From the NCBI RefSeq assembly GCF_009908315.1, contig NZ_JAAATW010000004.1, forward strand, positions 124,001 through 188,000: 64,000 nt of DNA, written 5' to 3'. The notes beneath the pieces are model-generated. The model had not been told where the DNA came from, did not search any database, and saw only the letters and a list, made by a program, of their open reading frames with translations. This stretch comes from Paragemmobacter ruber (lineage in GTDB: Bacteria; Pseudomonadota; Alphaproteobacteria; Rhodobacterales; Rhodobacteraceae). Each line of letters starts with the position of its first letter. Position 1 is the first letter of the stretch. Shown here in pieces: positions 51,896-60,403 of the stretch. Made by a program: the position numbers and the translations under genes.

Positions 51896-52876
51896 TCAGC
51901 CTCCGGTGAGGGCGGTGGCCACGGCGACATAGGCCGGGATGCCGAGGGTGAGGTTGAAGGGGAAGGTGACCCCGAGCGAGAGGGTCAGGTAGATTGAGGG
52001 GTTTGCCTCGGGCAGGGCCACGCGCATGGCGGCGGGAACGGCGATGTAGGAGGCCGAGGCGGCGAGCGTCATTATCAGCGCGGTGCCGCCGGGCGAGAGG
52101 CCCAAGGCGAGGGCGGCGGCAAGGCCCGCCGCCGCGCCGATGACGGGCATCAGGATGCCGAAGGCCAAGGTGCCCGCGGTGAGGACGCCGCGCGCCCCGC
52201 GCAGGCCGCGCCCGGCGACAAGGCCCATGTCTAGAAGGAAGAGGCAGAGCACGCCCTGAAAGGGCGAGACGATGAAGCTTTCGATTCGTGCCATGCCGTC
52301 GGCCCCGGTGATGAAGCCGATGAAGAAGGACCCGATCAGGAGGACGATGGAGCCGTTGAGCAGGATCTCGCGCCACAGTTCGGCATCCATGCCTTCGCTG
52401 CGCCCGCCCGCGCGGGTGACGATGAAGAGGGCGGAGATGATGGCGGGCGCCTCCATCGCGGCGGCGACGGCGACCATGTAGCCTTCGGCGGCGATCCCCT
52501 GCGATTGCAGGACGGAGGTGGCGGTGACGAAGGTGACGATGGAGATGGAGCCGTAATGCGCGGCGACGGCGGCGGCATCGGTGACCGACAGGCGGGTGAG
52601 GGTTTTCAAGAGCGCGAAGGCCGCGAAGGGCAGGGCGAAGGAGAGGATCACCCCGGCGGCGAGCGCGGCGATCAGGTTGCCGTCCAGCCCGTGATCGGCG
52701 ACGGAGGCGCCGCCTTTGAAGCCGATGGCGAAGAGAAGGTAGATCGACAGCGCCTTGGCGGCGGCCTCCGGCACCGTGAGTTCCGACCGGGCCAGCGCGG
52801 CGGCGAGGCCCAGCGCGAAGCACAGGATCATGGGCGTCAGCAGGTTCGCGCCTGCCAGCGTCAGGATGTCTTGCAT
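51896..52876 (-). CDS. sbtA: SbtA-type sodium-dependent bicarbonate transporter
   Basis: Inner-membrane protein of 326 residues with about ten helices, of the SbtA (DUF897) family. Family-like stretches are NLLTPMILCFALGLAAALARSEL, YLLFAIGFKGGASVA, VAAHYGSISIVTFVTA, AAAMEAPAIISALF and ASASYIAVPAAMRVALPEANPS. The two halves look like inverted repeats. It is first of an sbtA-sbtB pair. Carbonic anhydrase is upstream on the same strand, 163 bp away, so the three together make a coherent inorganic-carbon module. Confidence 0.85.
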   Translation of the reverse strand: MQDILTLAGANLLTPMILCFALGLAAALARSELTVPEAAAKALSIYLLFAIGFKGGASVADHGLDGNLIAALAAGVILSFALPFAAFALLKTLTRLSVTDAAAVAAHYGSISIVTFVTATSVLQSQGIAAEGYMVAVAAAMEAPAIISALFIVTRAGGRSEGMDAELWREILLNGSIVLLIGSFFIGFITGADGMARIESFIVSPFQGVLCLFLLDMGLVAGRGLRGARGVLTAGTLAFGILMPVIGAAAGLAAALALGLSPGGTALIMTLAASASYIAVPAAMRVALPEANPSIYLTLSLGVTFPFNLTLGIPAYVAVATALTGG

Positions 52877-52987
52877 GGATCGCCCCCGCTTGGTTGGCGC
52901 GCACTATAGGCCGCTTCACGGCGCTGTGAAGATGCTGCGATGCGGAAAGGCCGGGCGCGCGGTGCGGAGCGTGGCGCGGGGGGGCAT

Positions 52988-53012
52988 GGGTATTTGGGCC
53001 AAGATGAAGCGG
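52988..53012 (+). repeat. Interspersed repeat copy 3
   Basis: Contains tatttgggccaagatgaag followed by cgg, as in copy 2. It lies 28 bp past the stop of the carbonic anhydrase gene (minus strand), before sbtA. Confidence 0.75.
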
Positions 53013-53039
53013 CGGGATGCCGGAACAGGACCCGCGCGA

Positions 53040-53687
53040 TCAGACCGGGACGAAGGCCGCGCGGATGGGATCGTATTGTTCGAGGGCGCCTTCGCCGGTG
53101 TCGTTCCACAGGCCGTGCAGGGTGAGGCGGTCATCTTCGACTGCCGTGCGGACGAAGGGGAAGGTCATCAGGTTTTCGAGGCTGACGAGGACGGCTTCCT
53201 TTTCCAGCGCGCGCAAGGGATCGGCGGGCTGGGTGAGGGTGACGCGATCATAGCCGGGGCGCAGGATATCCATCCAGCGGCCGACGAAGGAGGATTTTTC
53301 GTCCAGTTCCGGGGCCTTGCCCGAGCACATGTCATGGCAGCCCTTGACCCCGCCGCAGTTGGAATGGCCCAGCACCACGATATGGGCCACGCCGAGCGAG
53401 GTGACGGCATATTCCACCGCCGCCGAGGTGCCGTGATATTCGCCGTCCGGGTTGTAGGGCGGGACAAGGTTGGCGACGTTGCGATGGATGAAGAATTCGC
53501 CTTCATCCGCGCCGAAGATCGATGTGACGTGAACGCGGCTGTCGCAGCAGGAGATGACCATCGCGCGCGGGTGCTGGCCGCTTTGGGCGAGGCGGCGGAA
53601 CCAGGCCTTGTTGTCCTGATAGCTGGTGGCGCGCCAGCCGTGGAAGCGGCTGATCAGATAGGCGGGAAGGGGCCTGGCGAGGTGCAT
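53040..53687 (-). CDS. Beta-type carbonic anhydrase
   Basis: Zinc enzyme of 215 residues interconverting CO2 and bicarbonate. Zinc ligands are the Cys of MVISCCDSRVHV and the His/Cys pair of VLGHSNCGGVKG, with the Asp-Arg dyad in CDSR. The fold opening HGWRATSYQDNKAWFRRLAQ is typical of alphaproteobacterial beta-CAs. The ATG at 53687 was chosen (MHLARPLPAYL). Same strand as sbtA-sbtB. An AT-rich dyad lies 49-70 bp upstream. Confidence 0.94.
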   Translation of the reverse strand: MHLARPLPAYLISRFHGWRATSYQDNKAWFRRLAQSGQHPRAMVISCCDSRVHVTSIFGADEGEFFIHRNVANLVPPYNPDGEYHGTSAAVEYAVTSLGVAHIVVLGHSNCGGVKGCHDMCSGKAPELDEKSSFVGRWMDILRPGYDRVTLTQPADPLRALEKEAVLVSLENLMTFPFVRTAVEDDRLTLHGLWNDTGEGALEQYDPIRAAFVPV

Positions 53688-53735
53688 GGGGCGTCCCTTT
53701 GCAGTGATACCGGGGGTCTTGGTAGGACGAAGTAT

Positions 53736-53757
53736 AAGAAAATTCGAGTGTTTTCTT
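53736..53757. promoter_or_regulatory. AT-rich inverted repeat upstream of carbonic anhydrase
   Basis: aagaaaa (53736-53742) and ttttctt (53751-53757) are a 7-bp perfect inverted repeat spaced by 8 nt. In a region this GC-rich such an AT-rich dyad between divergent genes is a candidate operator or promoter element. No family-specific match is claimed. Confidence 0.4.
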
Positions 53758-53831
53758 TGAGCCGCGACAACCTTTTGTTCAGTGGCATGAAACATGCTGT
53801 CGGTCGGGTGAGTGCGCATTTGGGGGAAGGC

Positions 53832-54188
53832 ATGGCGGGCAGGGTGGTGACCTTGCATCCGCGCGAGCGGGTGGATGAGGATGAGGGGGCGATCGTCGCC
53901 ATCCTTGATCGGCTGGGGCCGGATCCCGGGGCGAAGCTGGTGACGCGGGCAGTGGGTGAATTGGCGCTGGCGGTGACGGTGATGTGCGCGCAGGTGGAGC
54001 GCTGCGAGTTGGAGACATTGCCGCGCGCGCTGAAGCGCGTGCAGGCCATGGCGGCGGGCGTGGGCATGGTGAGCCTTGCGCATGTGGCCGAGGATGCGCG
54101 GGCGGTGCTGATCCGCGGGGATGCCACGGCCTTTGCGGCGGTCTGGGCGCGGCTGGTGCGGGTGGCGGAGCAGTCGCTGGTGCGCTGA
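53832..54188 (+). CDS. Hypothetical all-helical protein (Hpt-sized)
   Basis: Protein of 118 residues starting MAGRVVTLHPRERVDEDEG. It is mostly helical, with Ala/Val/Leu-rich segments (AVGELALAVTVMCAQVERCELETLPRAL read in parts). Size and helical pattern recall Hpt domains, but the HxxKG histidine motif is missing. I do not recognise it. GGGGGAAGG before 53832 supports that start; 53787 is possible but has no ribosome site. It is divergent from carbonic anhydrase and followed by an M17 peptidase 74 bp later. Confidence 0.55.
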   Translation: MAGRVVTLHPRERVDEDEGAIVAILDRLGPDPGAKLVTRAVGELALAVTVMCAQVERCELETLPRALKRVQAMAAGVGMVSLAHVAEDARAVLIRGDATAFAAVWARLVRVAEQSLVR

Positions 54189-54262
54189 GGCCGTCTGCCC
54201 TTGCGGGCGGGGCGGGGGGTTCATAGGGTTCGGGCGAGAAGATCTGCCCGGGAACCCAAGCC

Positions 54263-55672
54263 ATGACTGATGCGAGCCTGCCCTACCTGACCCCCCGTTT
54301 TGCACATGCCGATGCGCCGTCGTTGCCCCTGTATGTGGTGGCATCGGACGCGCTGGCCGATCTGGCCGGGCAGATCGGGCCGGAAGCGGCGGCATGGCTG
54401 ACGGTGACGGGGTTCAAGGGTGATCTGGGCGAGGTGCGCCTGCTGCCCGGGGCGGGGGGGGCGCTGGTGGGGGCGGTGGCCGGGTTTGGCACGCCCAAGG
54501 CGCGGCGGAGGCTGCGGTTCGGGCTGGTGAAGGCGGTGGCGGCCCTGCCTGCGGGGGCGTGGCGGATCGAGGGTGGCCTGTCGCGCGCCGAGCGGGCCGA
54601 GGTGGCGCTGGGCTGGCTGCTGACGCAGTATCGCTTTGGCCGGTATCGCAGTGCGAAGGAGGGCGGTCTGGCCTTGCTGGCCTGTCCCGATGGGGTGGAC
54701 GCCGCGCGGATGATCGCGATGGCGCGGGGCGAGTTCCTGACGCGCGATCTGATCAACACGCCGGCGCAGGACATGGGGCCGGGCGAGCTTGAGGCGGCTT
54801 TTGCCGACTTGGGCGGGCGGTTCGGTGCGGCGGTGACTGTGGTGCGGGGCGATGACCTGTTGGCGCAGGGATTTCCCATGGTGCACGCGGTGGGGCGGGC
54901 GAGCCCGCGCGCGCCGCGGATCATGGAGATGCGCTGGGGGTCTGCGGGGCCTGCGCTGACGCTGGTGGGCAAGGGGGTGTGCTTTGATACGGGCGGGCTG
55001 AACCTGAAGCCGTCCTCGGGCATGAACCTGATGAAGAAGGACATGGGCGGCGCGGCCACGGTGATGGGGCTGGCGCAGATGATCATGGAGCTGGGCTTGG
55101 CCGTGCGTCTGCGCGTGATCGTGCCGGCGGTGGAGAATGTGGTGGCGGGCAATGCGCTGAAGCCGAAGGACATTCTGACCAGCCGCAAGGGATTGACGGT
55201 GGAGGTGAATGACACCGATGCGGAGGGGCGGCTGATCCTTGGCGATGCGCTGGCCTGGGCGGGGGAGGAGCCTTGCGACCTGCTGGTGTCGATGGCGACG
55301 CTGACGGGGGCGGCGCGGGTGGCGGTGGGGCCGGATCTGGCGCCCTATTACTGCGATGATGCGGGGATCGTGGCAGCGCTGGAGGCGGGGGCGGTGGCGG
55401 GTTGCGATCCGGTGTGGCGGCTGCCGTTCCATGACGCCTACGAGGCGGTGATCGAGCCGGGGATTGCGGATCTGGACAACGCGCCGGGCTTTGGCTTTGC
55501 CGGGTCGATCACGGCGGCGCTGTTCCTGCGGCGGTTCGCGGACCATCCGCGCTATGCGCATTTCGACATCTACGGCCACACGCCCAGCGATGCGCCGGGG
55601 CGGCCCAAGGGGGCGGTGGGGCAGGGGGCGCGGGCCTTGCTGCATGCTCTGCCTGCGATGCTGGGGCTGTGA
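54263..55672 (+). CDS. Leucyl aminopeptidase family (M17)
   Basis: Dizinc aminopeptidase of 469 residues that trims N-terminal residues from peptides. The metal and catalytic motifs are complete: GKGVCFDTGGLNLKP (Lys, Asp), MKKDMGGAA (Asp), and VNDTDAEGRLILGDAL (NTDAEGR, Asp, Glu, Arg). Compared with PepA the N-terminal domain is short. The stop overlaps the start of the NlpC/P60 gene (TGATG), so the peptidases are co-translated, suggesting peptide recycling. Confidence 0.93.
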   Translation: MTDASLPYLTPRFAHADAPSLPLYVVASDALADLAGQIGPEAAAWLTVTGFKGDLGEVRLLPGAGGALVGAVAGFGTPKARRRLRFGLVKAVAALPAGAWRIEGGLSRAERAEVALGWLLTQYRFGRYRSAKEGGLALLACPDGVDAARMIAMARGEFLTRDLINTPAQDMGPGELEAAFADLGGRFGAAVTVVRGDDLLAQGFPMVHAVGRASPRAPRIMEMRWGSAGPALTLVGKGVCFDTGGLNLKPSSGMNLMKKDMGGAATVMGLAQMIMELGLAVRLRVIVPAVENVVAGNALKPKDILTSRKGLTVEVNDTDAEGRLILGDALAWAGEEPCDLLVSMATLTGAARVAVGPDLAPYYCDDAGIVAALEAGAVAGCDPVWRLPFHDAYEAVIEPGIADLDNAPGFGFAGSITAALFLRRFADHPRYAHFDIYGHTPSDAPGRPKGAVGQGARALLHALPAMLGL

Positions 55673-56490
55673 TGGATCGGCGGCTGACGGCGTTCTCGGG
55701 CCGCGTGGCGCTGGAGTCGCTGCGGGGGCAGGTGGTGGCGGAGGCCTTCGTTCCTGGTGTGGCGGGGGCGGTGGCGGTGCCGCTGGCGGATCTGTGTGAC
55801 CGGCCGGGGGGCGCGCGCGATCGGCAGGTGATGCAGGGCGATGCGCTTCTGGTGGTGGACCGGCAGGATGGCGCGGTGTTCGTGCGGATGGAGAAGGACG
55901 GCTATTGCGGGTGGCTGGCGGAGGCCGAGGTGGGGCCTGCGGTGGCGGCCACGCATTGGGTGGCCTCTGCCGGCACGCATATCTACCCCGCGCCGCGGGT
56001 GCAGGCGCGCGCGCAGGGGGTGCTGCCGCATGGGGCGCGGTTGGCCGTTCTGGAGGCAGATGCGAAATGGGCGCGGGTGGAGGGCGGGTTTGTTCCCGCC
56101 CCGCATCTGCGGGCGGTGGGGGATTGGTTTGCCGATCCGGTGGGCGTGGCCGAGATGTTTCTGGGCACGCCCTATCTGTGGGGCGGGAACAGCCGCGAGG
56201 GGATCGACTGTTCGGGGCTGGTGCAGGCGGCATGGCTGGCATGCGGGCGGGCCTGTCCGGGGGATAGCGATCTGCAGCAGGAATTGGGCGCGGCGCTGCC
56301 CGAGGGGGCGGCGCTGCGGCGGGGCGATCTGATCTTCTGGAAGGGGCATGTGGCGCTGGTGGTGGATGGGGCGCGGCTGATCCATGCCAATGGTCACAGC
56401 ATGGATGTGCGGCATGAGGAGATTGCCGCCGCCATCGCCCGCATCGCGGCGCAGGGGGGTGGGCCGGTGACGGCACGGCGGCGGGTGTGA
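55672..56490 (+). CDS. NlpC/P60 (C40) cysteine peptidase with SH3-like domains
   Basis: Protein of 272 residues: about 140 N-terminal residues with SH3-like repeats, then an NlpC/P60 domain with catalytic Cys180 in GIDCSGLVQAAW, His in GHVALVVDG and a polar third residue in LIHANGHS. Such enzymes cut D-Glu-meso-DAP bonds in murein peptides. No signal peptide is seen, which fits recycling of imported muropeptides together with the coupled aminopeptidase (inference). A GTG three bases upstream is an alternative start. Confidence 0.88.
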   Translation: MDRRLTAFSGRVALESLRGQVVAEAFVPGVAGAVAVPLADLCDRPGGARDRQVMQGDALLVVDRQDGAVFVRMEKDGYCGWLAEAEVGPAVAATHWVASAGTHIYPAPRVQARAQGVLPHGARLAVLEADAKWARVEGGFVPAPHLRAVGDWFADPVGVAEMFLGTPYLWGGNSREGIDCSGLVQAAWLACGRACPGDSDLQQELGAALPEGAALRRGDLIFWKGHVALVVDGARLIHANGHSMDVRHEEIAAAIARIAAQGGGPVTARRRV

Positions 56491-56506
56491 CGGGTGGGGG
56501 GCTGGC

Positions 56507-56551
56507 GGGGGCGTGTTTGTTGGGGGCGTGTTTGTTGGGGGCGTGTTTGAC
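56507..56551 (+). repeat. Three-copy 15-bp tandem repeat upstream of tetR gene
   Basis: gggggcgtgtttgtt at 56507-56521 and 56522-56536 are identical; the third copy (56537-56551) differs in the last two bases. It lies in the 111-bp gap before the TetR gene, so copy-number change could alter its promoter or leader. Confidence 0.85.
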
Positions 56552-56601
56552 GGGCAAAGGCGGGGCGGTCTATGGTCGCCGCCTGCTTGGGGATGCGCGA
56601 G

Positions 56602-57219
56602 ATGAATGACGACAGCCACGGGATCCGGCGCGGGCGCAAGTTCGATCAGGTGCTGGCGGGCGCGCGTGAAGTGTTTCTGCGCGACGGGTTCGAAGGCGCC
56701 TCGGTCGATGACATCGCCCGCGTGGCGGGGGTGAGCAAGGCCACGCTCTACAACTATTTCCCCGACAAGCGGCTGTTGTTCATGGAGGTGGCGCGGGCCG
56801 AATGTCGCCGTGCGGCGGATGAGGCGGAGGCGCTGATCGACGATGCCGCCCCGGTGGCCGAGGTGCTGCGGCTGGCGGGAGAGCGGATCGTGGCCTTCGC
56901 GCAATCGGATCTGGGCCAGCGGATGCATCGCCTCTGCGTGGCGGAAAGCGACCGCTTTCCGGCGCTGGGGCAGGTCTTTTACGAAAGCGGGCCGCAATTG
57001 GTGCGGGAGCGGCTGGCGGTCTATCTGGCCAAGGCGGTGGCGCGGGGCGAGGTGCGGATTGACGATTTGAACCTTGCCGCCGACCAGTTCGCGCAACTGT
57101 GCAAGGCCGATCTGCATGATCGGGCGGTGTTTGGCATAGATCCGGCCCGAGCGCCGCGCGAGGTGGCGCGGGTGGTGGAGGGGGCCGTGGCCATGTTCAT
57201 GGCGCGCTACGGGGTGTGA
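56602..57219 (+). CDS. TetR family transcriptional regulator
   Basis: Repressor-type protein of 205 residues. N-terminal HTH (residues about 10-60): FDQVLAGAREVFLRDGFEGASVDDIARVAGVSKATLYNYFPDK (read in pieces: VDDIARVAGVSKATLYNYF). The ligand domain is typical (QRMHRLCVAESDRFP). The start at 56602 has GGGG nine bases upstream; 56593 is an alternative. No obvious target gene is adjacent; it ends against the frameshifted NYN gene. Confidence 0.85.
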   Translation: MNDDSHGIRRGRKFDQVLAGAREVFLRDGFEGASVDDIARVAGVSKATLYNYFPDKRLLFMEVARAECRRAADEAEALIDDAAPVAEVLRLAGERIVAFAQSDLGQRMHRLCVAESDRFPALGQVFYESGPQLVRERLAVYLAKAVARGEVRIDDLNLAADQFAQLCKADLHDRAVFGIDPARAPREVARVVEGAVAMFMARYGV

Positions 57220-57228
57220 GGGGCGCGG

Positions 57229-57904
57229 TCAGCGCAGGAGCCGAACCTTGGCATCCGGACCTTTGGGATCACAGGCGAAGTGTTGTGGGCGTGCCATGAG
57301 CCAGGCGCGCCATGTCCTTTCCGGCGTGTCGGTGATGCGGATGCCCTGACGGTGGAGCAGGGGGTTGAGCGCCGCGATGGCGATGCCGTCCGCGCCACCG
57401 TTTGCCTTGATCGCGGTGCGGACCTTTTCGAGCAACGGAGGTGGGTCCTGTGCAATCGGCAGGGGTGTTGGTGCGTTCGGGGCGGGCCGGACCGAAACCT
57501 GACTGGCTGAGGAAGTGGCGGCCATCCCTGACTTGATCTGGGTGGCCTGCAACCCCATGCGGTGCAGATGCCGGATGAGGGGTTCGAAATCGCGGTCATT
57601 CGATGCGATCAGGAAAGAGCCCGCAAGCCCGCGATAGGCGATGTCGAGGGCGGCGATGGTGAGCGTGATATCGGTGCTGTTCTTGCCGGGGCGGCCCTTG
57701 CAATGGGTGACGTCGAGCCCGGTTTCGGCGGCCCAATCGGGCCGGGCGGAGAGGTCGCAGAACAGCTGGGTCGAGGCGATCTGACCCAGACGCGCGGCCG
57801 TGGCTGCGATGGTCTGGCGGAAGGAGGGGGGGGATGTGGTCGCCGTCGATGAACACCGCCACGCGGGGCGTCGGTTGCACGGGTATGGGGGTGGCGGCGG
57901 TCAT
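57229..57904 (-). pseudogene. NYN (PIN-like) RNase domain protein with OST-HTH-like C terminus, frameshifted
   Basis: The minus strand encodes MTAATPIPVQ...VAVFIDGDHIPP in one frame, then SFRQTIAATAARLGQIASTQ, CKGRPGKNSTDITLTIAALD and FLIASNDRDFEPLIRHLHRM in the next. These are NYN-domain signatures (FIDGD and NDRDF hold metal-binding Asp). The frames join in a run of eight G (plus strand 57826-57833); seven would restore one 224-residue protein. The C-terminal 75 residues (PLLEKVRTAIKANGG..., WRAWLMARPQHF) resemble an OST-HTH/LOTUS or winged-helix domain. Either a real mutation, phase-variable tract, or sequencing error. Confidence 0.75.
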
Positions 57905-57996
57905 GGAAAATGCCTTGGGCGCGAAGAACCAAGGGGACGCTGCCGCGTGATTGGGGCGCAAGTTGGGCCGGGGTGGGGAAGGGCGATTTTCCTGCG

Positions 57997-58025
57997 AAAA
58001 ATCGGGATTGTTCGGGGAACAATCC
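57997..58025 (-). terminator. Intrinsic terminator downstream of folC
   Basis: Read on the minus strand: ggattgttc, loop ccc, gaacaatcc (9-bp stem, 58005-58025), then cgattttt. It lies 33 nt after the folC stop and before the NYN start. A second 7-bp hairpin (cgatttt/aaaatcg) overlaps the T-run. Confidence 0.75.
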
Positions 58026-58058
58026 TGGGCGGGGTGGGGGCCGGGGTGGGGGGACGGG

Positions 58059-59330
58059 TCAGCCGTTTTCGCGCAGGATGTGACCGGCGAGGTAGAGCGA
58101 GCCGCAGATGAGGATGCGGGCCTGCGGGTTGGTCGCGGCGATGGTGGTGACGGCTTCGGCCACGGAGGGGGCGGTGGTGGCGTCGATGCCCGCGCTGCGG
58201 GCGGCGTCGCGCGTCGCCTCGGCCGGGAGGGTGTTCTTTTCGCCGGGGATGGAGACGGCGTGGAGGCGCGTGACATGGGGGGCGAGGGGGCGCATGTAGC
58301 CCGTCACGTCCTTGGTGTTGAGCATCCCGCAGATGAGATGCGTGTCGCGGGCGGGCATGCGGGCGAGGGTGGCGGCGACGGCCTCGCCGCCTGCGGGGTT
58401 GTGGCCGCCGTCGAGCCAGAGCTCGGCCTTGGGGGCGGCGTCGATCAGCGGGCCGCGGCGCAGGCGCTGCATCCGGGCGGGCCATTCGGCGCGGGTGACG
58501 GCGGCCTGACAGGCGGCCTCGTCATGGCCCAGGAACCGCAGCGCGGTGATCGCGGCGCCGGCGTTCTGGATCTGATGGGGCCCCGGCAGATTGGGCAGCG
58601 GCAGGTCGAGAAGGCCGGTCTCGTCCTGATAGATGAGCCTTCCGCGTTCTTCCCACACCTGCCAGTGCTGGCCATGGGCGAGGATGGGGGCGCCGAGGCG
58701 GGCGGCGGTGGTTTCGATCACCGCCATCCCGTCGGGGTGTTGGGGGCCGACGATGACGGGGATGCCGCGCTTGATGATGCCTGCCTTTTCCGAGGCGATC
58801 TTGGGCAGCGTGTCGCCAAGGAAGGATTCGTGATCCATCGAGACGGGGGTGATGATGGACAGGCGGGGGGTGATGACGTTGGTGGCGTCGAGCCTGCCGC
58901 CGAGGCCCACCTCAAGCAGCGTCCAGTCGGCGGGAGTGCGGGCGAAGGCCAGGAAAGCGGCGCAGGTGGTGATCTCGAAGAAGGTGATTTCGTCCGGGCC
59001 GTTCTTGGCGACACATTCATCGAGCAGGGCGGCGAGGGCGGGTTCTTCGATCAACGCCCCGGCGAGGCGGATGCGTTCGTGGAAGCGGGCGAGGTGGGGG
59101 GAGGTATAGGCGTGGACGCGTTTCCCCGCCGCTTCCAGCCCGGCGCGGATCATGGCCTGCGTGCTGCCCTTGCCATTGGTGCCTGCGATGTGGATCGCGG
59201 GGGGGATGGCGCGTTCGGGGTTGCCCAGAAGGCCCAGCAGGCGGTGGACGCGGTCCAGCGTCAGGTCGATGACCTTGGGGTGCAGGGTCATCATCCGGTC
59301 GAGGATCGCGTCGGAGGGGAGCGGGGTCAC
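58059..59330 (-). CDS. folC: Bifunctional dihydrofolate/folylpolyglutamate synthase
   Basis: ATP-dependent ligase of 423 residues adding glutamate to dihydropteroate and to tetrahydrofolate. The P-loop is IAGTNGKGSTQAM, the following HAYTSPHLARFHERIRLAG is diagnostic, and the Mg/Glu region is FEITTCAAFLAF. GGRLDATNVITP matches the ATP-grasp-independent Mur-ligase-type core. One base separates it from accD upstream, the usual alphaproteobacterial accD-folC pair. Confidence 0.95.
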   Translation of the reverse strand: MTPLPSDAILDRMMTLHPKVIDLTLDRVHRLLGLLGNPERAIPPAIHIAGTNGKGSTQAMIRAGLEAAGKRVHAYTSPHLARFHERIRLAGALIEEPALAALLDECVAKNGPDEITFFEITTCAAFLAFARTPADWTLLEVGLGGRLDATNVITPRLSIITPVSMDHESFLGDTLPKIASEKAGIIKRGIPVIVGPQHPDGMAVIETTAARLGAPILAHGQHWQVWEERGRLIYQDETGLLDLPLPNLPGPHQIQNAGAAITALRFLGHDEAACQAAVTRAEWPARMQRLRRGPLIDAAPKAELWLDGGHNPAGGEAVAATLARMPARDTHLICGMLNTKDVTGYMRPLAPHVTRLHAVSIPGEKNTLPAEATRDAARSAGIDATTAPSVAEAVTTIAATNPQARILICGSLYLAGHILRENG

Positions 59331-59331
59331 G

Positions 59332-60225
59332 TCAGGCTTCGGCGGGTTGCGCGGTGAGTTCGCCCTTGATCGCCGGGGGCTGGTTGGTGAGCATTCGGAG
59401 GATCGTCACCAGTTCCTCGCGCAGGGCCTTGCGATGGGTGACGCGGTCGAGCATGCCGTGGTCGAGCAGGTATTCTGCGCGCTGGAAGCCTTCGGGCAGT
59501 TTTTCGCGGATCGTCTGTTCGATGACGCGGGGGCCGGCGAAGCAGATGAGCGCGTTGGGTTCGGCGATCTGGACATCGCCCAGCATGGCGTAGGAGGCGG
59601 TGACGCCGCCCGTCGTGGGGTGGGTGAGGACGACGATATAGGGAAGGTTCGCCTCGCGCAGCATCTGCACGGCCACGGTGGTGCGGGGCATCTGCATGAG
59701 CGAGAGGATGCCTTCCTGCATGCGCGCGCCACCCGCGGCGGAGAAGAGGACGAGGGGGCGTTTGAGTTTCACCGCGCGTTCGGCGGCGGCGAGGATGGCG
59801 TTGCCCACATAGATGCCCATGGAGCCCGCCATGAAGGAGAAATCCTGCGCGGCGGCGACGATGGGCGTCTTGGCGATTTCGCCTTCGGCCACCAGCATCG
59901 CCTCTTTCTCTCCGGTCGCCTTTTGCGCGGCCTTCAGGCGTTCGGGGTATTTCTTCTGATCGCGGAAATGCAGGGGATCGGTGACGGGTTCGGGGACCTT
60001 CACCTCGGTGAAGATGCCGCCGTCGAAGAGCGCGGCGAAGCGGTCGCGCGGGCTGATGGCCATGTGATGGTCGCAGGAGGTGCAGACGTTCAGGTTGGCC
60101 GACAGTTCGCGGTGGAAGAGCATGGTCCCGCATTCGGGGCATTTCGTCCAAAGATTTTCAGGCACTTCCCGGCGGGAGAAGAGCGAGTTGATCTTGGGGC
60201 GGACGTAGTTGGAGATCCAGTTCAT
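59332..60225 (-). CDS. accD: Acetyl-CoA carboxylase carboxyltransferase subunit beta
   Basis: Subunit of 297 residues that, with AccA, carboxylates acetyl-CoA from carboxybiotin for fatty-acid synthesis. A four-Cys zinc ribbon (CPECG and CTSCD) is at residues about 29-51, then the crotonase-fold carboxyltransferase core ([39 protein letters not shown]). Start ATG 60225 ([13 protein letters not shown]). In many alphaproteobacteria trpA or trpB precedes accD; not here. folC follows with a 1-bp gap. Confidence 0.96.
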   Translation of the reverse strand: MNWISNYVRPKINSLFSRREVPENLWTKCPECGTMLFHRELSANLNVCTSCDHHMAISPRDRFAALFDGGIFTEVKVPEPVTDPLHFRDQKKYPERLKAAQKATGEKEAMLVAEGEIAKTPIVAAAQDFSFMAGSMGIYVGNAILAAAERAVKLKRPLVLFSAAGGARMQEGILSLMQMPRTTVAVQMLREANLPYIVVLTHPTTGGVTASYAMLGDVQIAEPNALICFAGPRVIEQTIREKLPEGFQRAEYLLDHGMLDRVTHRKALREELVTILRMLTNQPPAIKGELTAQPAEA

Positions 60226-60360
60226 GCGGGCGTGGCCTTTGCGGGTCGCGTCGGTTGGGTGAGAGATATGCCGGGGGGGTGGGAAATGCAATCGGGCAGG
60301 GCGGCGATGGGCGGGATGCACCCGGCCCCCGGCGTGGCGCGGAGGGGTGGCGGGTGATTT

Positions 60361-60382
60361 GGGTATTTGGGCCAAGATGAAG
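60361..60382 (+). repeat. Interspersed repeat copy 4
   Basis: Contains tatttgggccaagatgaag; identical to copy 2 over 27 nt when the preceding gattt is included. It lies 22 bp past the stop of the minus-strand GNAT gene and before accD. Confidence 0.75.
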
Positions 60383-60403
60383 GGGGGTGGGGCCTGCGGA
60401 GGA

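Noticed and set aside
53787-53831. Longer N terminus for the Hpt-sized protein
   Set aside because: The ATG at 53787 has no ribosome site, whereas 53832 follows GGGGGAAGG; kept only as an alternative.
54221-56557. 778-codon minus-strand open frame opposite the M17 and C40 peptidases
   Set aside because: Shadow; the start region merely translates the 15-bp tandem repeat (NKHAP units).
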